64,000 nucleotides of DNA from the NCBI GenBank assembly GCA_024529925.1, contig JAFEUB010000736.1, positions 1,252,501-1,316,500 of the forward strand, given 5' to 3'. A model generated the notes under the pieces. It saw nothing but the letters and a program-made list of their open reading frames with translations. It was not told the DNA's origin and did not search any database. The position numbers and the translations under genes were made by a program. This document shows, in pieces, positions 55,841 through 64,000 of this stretch. The stretch comes from Ophthalmolycus amberensis. Taxonomy: Eukaryota > Chordata > Actinopteri > Perciformes > Zoarcidae. Within the stretch, counting starts at the first letter, position 1; the number at the start of each line of letters is the position of its first letter.

Positions 55841-58800
55841 ATATACGTACAGTATTCTTGATTTCTTGTTTGAGAGCAAGTGGAAACGTCCGTTTCTGGA
55901 GGCCGTAACTTTACTTGCTCTTAGCATTTAATTTATCAGAGAAGTCAAACTTAAGTCTTAATGAAAGGTATAAGGAGAAGTCAGCAACACATTGGTGAGA
56001 GAATGTGCAAAAATTGTTTCAGTGTTTTTTTTTTTGTAGAGTGTCTAATTTTTACTTGTGTTTACTTCTACAAGTGTCACAAATCGGCTTGTTAGCCAGC
56101 CTATAGCTGTACATCCACACAAACATAGGTTTTCTGCTAGCATAAGAAGAGTAAATAAAAACTTTATAAATGCTAAGACACTTATTTATTTTAAAGCCTC
56201 TGTTTGATATGGAAGCCCATTTCTGCTAAGAAATAAAAAAAAAAGTTAGGAACAGTACTGCACATTAAACGACAAAATGCATCTTTTGTCCAATCCCTTT
56301 AGAACGAAAGAAGCCTTTTCTGATCTGACTGAAGCCAAAGTGTGTGTGAGCACGCACTGCATACTGCGAATTTGTTGTGACCGCGCAGACAGTTAGCGAC
56401 AGTTATGGACAGTTAAGACGTAGCACAGCGATCTACTGCACATGTGTGGAACGTGTCCTCAAAGCGAACAGTATGAACAGAACTATTACGTGTCCGCAGC
56501 TGTCCACAGCTGTCCATGTAAGAGTCTTTATCTGTCTTTTAAAACTATTACACATCAATGCTTGAATATAAATCTGTTGTATGGTGCATCAATGCTGTTG
56601 TTAAGGTTTGGTTTTGATCAGCATGACTACTTTGTTAAGGTTAGGAGACCTTCATCATAATGGTAATATAATACACATGTGAGTAAGGTTAGGGAACGAT
56701 CATGGTCCCTTGTCCAATGTTCTGTCCGATGTTTTGTTGACCAATCCATCCCGCCACCGGTCACACTTACTACGGCTGCTAGGGGGCACTGTCACTTGAT
56801 CGTAAGCATATTATGTCCTTTTTTGGGGACTGATGCTGTCATTGTTTTTCAGAGGACAGTCTCAAAGTGAGACATAATACAAAGTTATGCATTGTAAATC
56901 AAAAGTTTGACGAAGTCAAAATGACAAATGCCAAGTCAGAAATGGTGACTTTTTTAACTTTTCATGCTTTTTTTCAGGAGGAAATGGGCTTCCATAGTTT
57001 AAAATTCCTAAAGCGCCATAAGAACGTATAACCATCAGCATAGCAACATATACTATGTTTGTGATAATGCTAACAATCAGTATGGAGGAGGTCCAGATTA
57101 CTTTCAGAGAAGATACTTCTCACATGTATATAAAAGGCAATGAGTATCCTCAATATTAGAAATAAGTACCATGAAGCTTTTCAACCATTACTCTTTGATT
57201 GATATGAGGCTTCATGTCATTATTTATTACTTACGTGTGTTTTGCAGCTATTGGGTGAATGCTGCTTCAGTATGAATGCATGTTGAATGAAATCGACAGT
57301 GAAAAGTGATTAAATTACCATTTTGTATATCAGAGAATTGTATGGACTCACTTTATAAGCTCAACTTTGTACATAAACTGAATGACTGTGTTTATATTGA
57401 GTGAATGGTCACTGCATTGCTGTCTCCAATGACATTTGCAGTATGCAGTAGATACACTTTAGTTTTGTCATAGGATGCTCACCATGTCTCTCTACCAGGA
57501 AATGCAATTTTACAAAATATATGCTCATTTCTACTCATATATATGTACAGTATGTGGCACCAGTTTTGCTCTTCATTAAAAGGATTTGACATGAAATAAT
57601 TGCCTCCCTTTTGTTGCTGACATGGCAGCCTGTCTGCTCTCAAACTTGACATTCACCCATTTCACCACTTCACAGCGTGACTTCTAACCTCTCTGCCAAA
57701 GATCCACCTCTCCCAAACCCGCTCCTCTATATTTAGGCTGGAGCTCATCGTAACGCATTTCACTGCAGAGGTTGGGAAACCTTATCCTTGAATTTCAACT
57801 ATGTAACCCCCCCCCACATCTATCCTATCCTCGTAGCTCTGTGCCCCCTCCTCCTCCACCCCTGACCTCAGTGCGTCACTTTGCCTGCTGTCTCCAGGCG
57901 AGCCTGTTGGGCACTACTCCTCCACCCGACCTCAAACTAACCCCTCTGCCCCACACACACACACAAGGACAAGGGGACTATCAGATCAGAGATGTCCCAA
58001 TAACTATTCTAGCACCTGGCCAGCTGGGGAATGAGTGGCACCTACCCACACATGCTTTTAACTCTGTGGGCAGAAACCAAATCCTGATGACACACTATCC
58101 TGGTCGTATATATAGCTGTTAATAGTTCGACTGAGACTATGTGACATGTGGTACACAACCACTATGGTAGCTGCATGTTTTTACATCGAAATGGGCTTCC
58201 TATGAATGTCCATATATCTTCAGCTGTACAAGGAGTGAATCCTGTGCAGCAGAAGACATTGGCAGCCTCTCATCCTTCCTCCTTTAATCTCAGCTGCATC
58301 ACTGTGACTAAAACTAGACTGTAGGTATGACAATAGCAGAGGAAGGCACTCCAGATAACAAGTCCTCAGGCTCCAGGAGCACTAGGAATCTCAGGCCCCT
58401 AAGGCATCGAGTATCATCTCTTGTCTCTGAAGATTCCCGCTTTCCTCCCTGACAGTGATCAATCCTCTGAGGTCAAGCAAAACCTGCCCAGTGGACCTGA
58501 TGGGAGCAGTAGACCTTCACAGTACTTTATAATTATTCATTCAAAAACATGCACGAGGTACCAGATGGGCCCACGAGGAAAGAACATGATGTGGTCAGGT
58601 AGGGCGGGCACAGAAAAGTACACTGAATTAACTTTTTCATTATCCTGTTTGATAAATACCGCCCATCTGGCGCTACCCATATATTTGCAAGTATTATGAG
58701 TCTGATGTCTGACAGTGAAGGTCGAACTCTTTTTAGGATCACAGCACACCAAAGATTAGCTGAAAGACCCTGAGCTTGAGTAACTACTAAGAGCAATGTT

Positions 58801-58847
58801 TGCTTACTAATGTAGAACAATGTGTGTGTGTGTGTTATAGCCCAGTG

Positions 58848-59095
58848 GTGGGAAGTAACTACTTAAGTACTTTTCAGTTTAAGATTTTACACAAACAAAG
58901 CACACGATCAATTTATAATGTATGATGCATTTGTATATAGAGTGAGTTCACCAACAATCTATAGAGCATTCAAATTGGCTTCACCTGGCATTTTATTAAT
59001 GCATGAATAATAATATTAATTTGATACATTAGTTAGTTTATTCAGTTGCTGATACTTCTTTACTTTTACTTAAAGATCCCCTCCAGACAAATACA
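58848..59095 (+). repeat. Decayed teleost short interspersed repeat
   Basis: Begins CAGTGGTGGGAAGTAACTAC at about 58853 with TTAAGTACTTTT following, and later has TACTTCTTTACTTTTACTT (about 59051). This resembles the widespread fish repeat CAGTGGTGGAAAGTAACTAA. Same family as the minus-strand copy near 530-745, by eye. Confidence 0.5.
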
Positions 59096-59519
59096 AATAT
59101 TCGGCTCAGAAAGAATTAAAATGACATCTACTTTTCCCCTCTCATTGGAAATATTGTTTATTTCAAATATTATAGACACAGTGTCTGCTACTTCACTGTC
59201 AAGTCTATTCTCAGTATATGTGCACTGGAGGTTTCAAGTGTCCACATCACACTTGATCAAGTTGCATTTTGAACCACGATTGGCGACCAAAGAGATGTTA
59301 CAAAATCTTGCTTGTACGTACACGTCTTAATCTCAGATTTATGTTGAGCACAGAGAAATTTTCTGCAGATGAATGTAAAAAAAGACTGATCGTGTCAAAC
59401 AGCACACATACATCATTCTGTACATCCCATTGAAATAACAATAAGCAAAATATGTTTTTTTAAGTGGAGGGGCGATTTTAAGTATTTTCAATGCAGGATT
59501 TGAACTGATAACGGATTCG

Positions 59520-59720
59520 TTTTAAAGTGTGCTATTGGTACTTTGACTTAAAGGAACTCATAACGAAATTCAGAGCAATTCTATTGATCCACACGGCTCT
59601 CAACATCGCGACGGCTGAGCCAGTGGCTCTCAGCTAACGGTTGAAACTGTGCTAACACAGAGCCAGTGTGGAGCAGCTTCTGTCTCCCGGCTAAATGTAA
59701 GTCCAATATCCATTCTTCCT
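59520..59720 (+). repeat. Dispersed repeat, copy 1
   Basis: Contains CACGGCTCTCAACATCGCGA, CGGCTGAGCCAGTGGCTCTC and AGCTAACGGTTG, then GTGCTAAC. The same order of motifs, with changes, recurs on the same strand at about 63590-63890. Repeat family name unknown to me. Confidence 0.65.
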
Positions 59721-62004
59721 ATAGCTCTGCTTCTACCAACTTCTGAGGGAAATATCGAGCTCTTTAGCTGCTAAATGCTCCACTGTGTTCGCCAGCAACC
59801 TGCGAACTCAGTTTGTTTGCTGGTGGTGCTGAGCAGCTAGAGTACAGTAGATTATTAGAGCTTTTTCGGTGAAAACAGCTGCATCCAACAGCGTTGAGAA
59901 TAACTTTGACGACCAGACAGCTAAATCAGCTGAAACTCACAATAAATCTCCATAAACCCAAGCGTTGTTCATATTAAGTTGATGATTCTCTGGGGCTTCA
60001 TATCTACGAGCAACTCCTTTCACGGTCACATTGTTTTCACCTTTGTCATTAGATACATGGTAATTATGAAAATATCAATTATAGGCGCTTTAAGTAACAG
60101 GTATGAATACTTTTAGATTGTCTACAGATGCTCTTGAAAGATACTCAAAACACAGAAGAGACCCCACTCTTCTTTCTTAGCAGAACAGAAACAAAAGACA
60201 GCAGTCTGTGAATATGTCTGTTATTGTTTTTTTTATAAACTTCGTGCAATACAGTGTTTAAGTTTATCACACATTTAGATAAACCATAATCATTTGTCTA
60301 GATATATCTATTCTCAACTACATACTATTCATATTGCCCACATAAATGCTATCTGTGTGCAGTTTTTATCACATTATTCTTTTTCTGAAATGAAATCAAA
60401 GAAATGAAAATGTATAGAATCTGGAAGCCTCTGGTTTGTTTTGTTTCTTCATTATATCATGTAGCGGTGTGTCCATGGTTTCAACCTGGATCTGCAGTCA
60501 GTCTGGACAGTTTAGAAGAGGGGGGGCGGTGGGAGGGTGTTTACATGTGTTTACATTCTTGACATAAACAGATCAGGTCAGGAGTCAGCGCTCACAGGGA
60601 AAGCACAGTGAAAAGAATCATGTAGAGGTTTGGGGGGGTCCTCTGTGGTGAATCTGCTGTTGGTCATGTGATAAAGTTGAGGAACACTGATCATGTGACC
60701 AAATATGGGCGGGCAGGGGGAGCAAGTATGGCAGCGCAGGGTTGGTGGATGAAACCACCCAACAAGAGTCCAGGGAGGGCACCGGCAACAAAACAGCCCA
60801 AAAATGCATACCCAGTTAAAACAGTGGTCCCGAAAAACGTATCTATAGACTTTACAAATATATGTATGCGTAAATTACAATGTACATGTATCTTTTCAAA
60901 AGTGTTTTCTCTATAGTGTTTTTTTTTAAACCCTTCCAACCCACATATACATATTGTCTTTTTTTTGCCACTGAAAATGATGAGTTGCATGTCTCACTTT
61001 GGGACTCTTCATAGAAAAAAATGATTCGGTTTTTTTGTTTTTCTGCTCAGGCAGTAACCTTTACCTGAATCTGTACAAATGTATTATTCTATTTCTCTTT
61101 TTTCTGCTTCCTCCAGTCAGAGGTTTCTGTTAATGCCCAAGAACAAACATCTTCAACACGACTATAGCTACAAGTACTACTGTTAACACTGATTAGAATG
61201 GAAATAAGACTAACAGAGGCCCATAGAAAACTCAGACTTATAATAACAAGGAAGTTGGTCAGTTGTCTCACGTCACTCACATTATTGTTGCATTTCTGTC
61301 AGTATCAATATTGGAAGACAATTTACAAATAGTCAAATCTGACTTCATGTTATAAATGAAAATTATATAATATGGGGGTTAAAAAAAACAACAGGCCCTC
61401 ATTCTCCCACATATTGTGCACACTCATGCTTGACACTTTGACACAGTTACACACAGCTCACTGAGAGTCCCAGTGGCTCTGTATGGAAGAAATTCACAGT
61501 AAAAGTCGTAGAGATCTAAAATTAGAGTGAAAGTAACATGAAAATTAAAATTTTCATTCCAAACTATAGTGTTTGCAAATGCGGCTAGCCTGTAATAACG
61601 CTAAGAATAATCACAACAACAATTTTACATTAACGATGATCTGGTTAATTAGCGGTAATATTGCACAAAAAAACATGTGAAACATTTTCAGAATAGCCCA
61701 AGGTTAATTGTGTTTGATCATTAACAAAATAAATCATTTCTAGCACGTTAAAATATCAAAATAGTTTTATTGTGAAAGTTCATTGTTGTTGTTATTATCA
61801 CTCTGTTATTACTCATCTTCCTTTTGTTCTCAGTGAGATTGAGCAGACTAAATAACCGTGAACATGGAGGGAGAGATTTAGTATTTCACCTGTCTGTCTG
61901 TCTTCCTATCTATTTCCTATTGAGCCACACAGACACAGCGCTCCTCTCTAATATCCCTCTTTCATTACTACCCATCTTCCTTCTCGCCCTCTATCACCCT
62001 CTCT

Positions 62005-63223
62005 CTACACAGGCGTTGTCTTCCTATTGAGGGTGTTAGAGTTGCTCTCCCTGTCCCCCTTCAGCCTGTCCAGAGTCCCCATCCCTCGCTCCCTGTCTAC
62101 TGTGGACGAGGTGAAGGGTGGAGGGCCGGAGCCCACCGAGTTGGGCATCGGCGCGTTGGAGTTGGAAGAATTGGAAGGGTTGTGGGACTTAAGCGATGGA
62201 AGTGTACCACTCATTATCACCCCCCCTCCACCTCCATCCTTTGGGAAGCAGTTGTGGAGCTGGTAGAGCGTGGCCCTGTCCACTGTTCCATACATGGGCG
62301 GCAAACCCCCCAGTTTGGGGTCACGGGACAATGTGTAGAGAGAGATGTCGCCTCCAGCCAGGGCCGTGTGGGAGCGAGAGTGGGGGTTTGGTAAGGTGGA
62401 TACTGAAATTGGGCCCTGGGAAAGCAGCGCAGAGGGGGGCAGGCCGAAGTTCTTGCCCCCACCTCCCCCTACAGGTGAGGGGTCTCGGGAGCGGGAGGGG
62501 TCGGTGGAGCGAGACGAAGAGCGGGAGCGGCGGCGGAAGCGGTAGCTGGGCAAGCGGAGCATTGCGTGCGTGGTGCTCTTGAAAATGTCGGTGCGTGAGC
62601 GGCAGCGCAGCTCCTTGTTCTTCTCGATGTAGATGTTAACAGCCAGCACCCCCACCATCTCGGCCATGATGAAGGAAAGACCTCCAAAGTAAAAGGACCA
62701 ACCGTAGGAGTACTGCCACTTCTTATCCTCGTCCTTCTTAGGGGAGATGTCCCCCAGTGCGGCCGAGATGTACACAATCACACCGATTATGTTACTCAGA
62801 CCTGAGGGAGCACAGAAATATGGTATTTACAAAAGAGCAAAATAAGCTCAGACAGACTAACCTGCTAATAAACACATTTTATTGACATGATGATTTGTGA
62901 CATTGTCAATGAAGACAACTGCCAAGATGAAGGTTGAATGTAAACACCTCCATTAAACTGACAGAATAGTCTAAACACAACTAGACACACATAAAGCATG
63001 AAAACAGTTTGGGCAAGTAATATACTGTATACACTCACACAAGCAGTCACACACATAAAAGCACACATTATTCTTAAGTTACCTGCAGCCACAAAGAGAA
63101 TTCCTGCCCCCAGGATGATGTTTCTTTTGCTCTTATAGAAACGGCTAGCAGCGATACAAAGCCCTCCCATCAGCAGCAGGATGGCACTGAGGATCGGGAA
63201 GATGTTGGAAGCCCTGACTACCC
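62005..63223 (-). CDS. cacng8: TARP gamma-8 (calcium channel gamma-8), last two exons
   Basis: Two minus-strand exons are visible: 63083-63223 (141 nt) and 62005-62801, joined in phase through GCTGCAG and GTCTGAGTAAC (AAGLSNIIG). The 5' exons lie right of the window. Membrane segments: TM2 (IFPILSAILLLMGGLCIAA), TM3 ([20 protein letters not shown]) and TM4 (FGGLSFIMAEMVGVLAVNIY). The cytoplasmic tail has the RS-rich stretch RFRRRSRSSSRSTDPSRSRD, the motif DISLYTLSRDP, two glycine runs, and ends NTLNRKTTPV, a class-I PDZ-binding end. TARP gamma-8 controls AMPA-receptor traffic and gating at synapses, and the tail binds PSD-95. The glycine-rich runs and Phe-Pro-Lys stretch (NCFPKDGGGGG) fit gamma-8 rather than gamma-2, -3 or -4. 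Fish may have two copies; I cannot tell which. Confidence 0.93.
62802..63082 (-). other. cacng8: cacng8 intron between the last two exons
   Basis: A 281-bp intron with minus-strand GTAACTT donor and CTCCCTCAG acceptor. It is AT-rich, and no other feature is seen. Confidence 0.8.
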
Positions 63224-64000
63224 CTAAACAAAGGAGAAACAAATGGTGAATATCAAAAACTAGAAAAGAGTGTAAATATAATGTACAATGACATGGGACT
63301 TCTGTGAGAAAATCCGTCTTATAGATATAAAAGATAATAGATTTTTATGACATCAGACCCTGTTTTTGATAGTATTTGTGGTTATCGTTTTTTTTCCGAT
63401 GGATATTAGATTACGTTTAGAGGATTCAATTGGCAAGACACAAGCAGGCTTTTATTGTAAGGAAGTCATAGGAAACACAAGGTGTTTGTTGCTGACCATC
63501 ACCATTCATCAGAAATGCTTCTACAAAACAAGACAACGACAATGTTGCAGTATTCCTGAAACAGCAGATGCTCAACGAGTGTTAACTGTAGTGTTAAAGG
63601 TGCTAAAGACAAGATTGAGAGTTTTTCTATTACCTCTCACGTGGCTCTCATTTTGGCGATGGCTGAGCCGGCGGCTTGCAGCTAACAGTGCAAACAGCGC
63701 TAACAGTGCAAACTATGGCAACAGTGCTGACAGAGCAAACCGTTTTTACCTGAGGGGGAACTGGAGGGTGCTACGCTTCTGCAACGACTCCGTCGGTCGG
63801 GACACAACGCTATCAGCTGTGATGGCAGTATAAGTGCAGTGCAGAGCGGCAGCAGTGAGCTAGCCAGTGGGGCACGCTCTAACATGCACTAAAACGTACG
63901 CGGCAAGCTTGGCTATGTCAACAAAGCTAGAAGTTGTCGGATTACAACACACAGAGAGCGACTTTATACTCTGTTCATGTCGACATTACTCCACCGTAAC
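63224..64000 (-). other. cacng8: cacng8 upstream intron, cut by the window edge
   Basis: The sequence to the right of the 141-nt exon is intronic for cacng8. It holds the second copy of the dispersed repeat at about 63590-63890. A plus-strand open frame of 155 codons (63366-63833) runs through that repeat and encodes only a repetitive Ser/Asn/Ala-type segment. Confidence 0.55.
63590..63890 (+). repeat. Dispersed repeat, copy 2
   Basis: Reads TGTTAAAGGTGCTAAAGACA, CACGTGGCTCTCATTTTGGC and GATGGCTGAGCCGGCGGCTT, then GCAGCTAACAGTGC repeated as GCTAACAGTGCAAAC. It aligns by eye with the copy at about 59520-59720. It has an internal short tandem of AACAGTGCAAAC/AACAGCGCTAAC units, longer than in copy 1. 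Confidence 0.65.

Larger units (their letters stand above)
55841..62004. other. Region between convergent cacng6 and cacng8
   Basis: About 6.2 kb with no recognisable coding exon. The right part, roughly 60.2-62.0 kb, could be a long cacng8 3' UTR (minus strand); a minus-strand AATAAA lies at about 61766-61771. It contains a fish short-repeat fragment near 58850 and the first copy of a dispersed repeat near 59520-59720, listed separately. Confidence 0.5.

Noticed and set aside
62027..62582. Plus-strand open frames over the cacng8 last exon.
   Set aside because: They are antisense shadows of a GC-rich, highly biased coding exon; the minus strand encodes the clear TARP gamma-8 tail.
63366..63833. 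A 155-codon plus-strand frame near the right edge.
   Set aside because: It lies in a cacng8 intron and its second half is the dispersed repeat; the repetitive Ala-Asn-Ser run reflects the repeat units.

Overview
The window is nuclear DNA from a vertebrate, almost certainly a teleost fish. Genes are split into many short exons with GT/AG introns, the proteins match vertebrate-only families, and the intergenic DNA is AT-rich and full of fish-type repeats: long (TA)n and (CA)n tracts, hAT elements, LINE and Gypsy remnants. There is no operon, CRISPR array or prokaryotic feature.

Left block (about 1-24 kb), left to right: the last part of a GSG1-family claudin-fold gene (gsg1l2-like, +); recoverin (-); a single-exon TMEM100-like membrane protein (+); and a 27-exon JIP3/JIP4 (MAPK8IP3/SPAG9)-family scaffold (+), which I could assemble in phase from start to stop (991 codons plus stop). 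From memory, human homologues of these genes lie on chromosome 17.

Right block (about 25-64 kb): tmem238 (-) head-to-head with ccdc106 (+), then u2af2 (+, splicing factor U2AF65), cacng6 (+, calcium channel gamma-6), and the last two exons of cacng8 (-, TARP gamma-8), which runs off the right edge. From memory, all five human homologues lie in 19q13.42. The two blocks meet tail-to-tail near 24.8 kb, between the ends of the JIP gene and tmem238.

Functional themes: two neuronal channel/receptor auxiliary subunits (gamma-6, gamma-8) and a GSG1-family protein share the claudin fold. Recoverin is a photoreceptor calcium sensor. The JIP protein is a motor/MAP-kinase scaffold. U2AF65 is a constitutive splicing factor and CCDC106 a small nuclear coiled-coil protein.

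Mobile DNA: the clearest element is a 1,770-bp hAT transposon (42367-44136) with 14-bp matching ends, a perfect 8-bp target duplication and an internally deleted transposase. Others are a foldback MITE near 40.8 kb, a non-LTR retrotransposon tail interrupted by a long (TA)n in a u2af2 intron, a broken Ty3/Gypsy element in a cacng6 intron, and a dispersed repeat seen twice between 59 and 64 kb. I found no convincing undescribed molecular system; the most notable items are the short divergent JIP paralogue with its spliced upstream ORF, the intact-ended hAT insertion and the junction of the two synteny blocks. Statements about human gene order and protein lengths are from memory and were not checked against a database.
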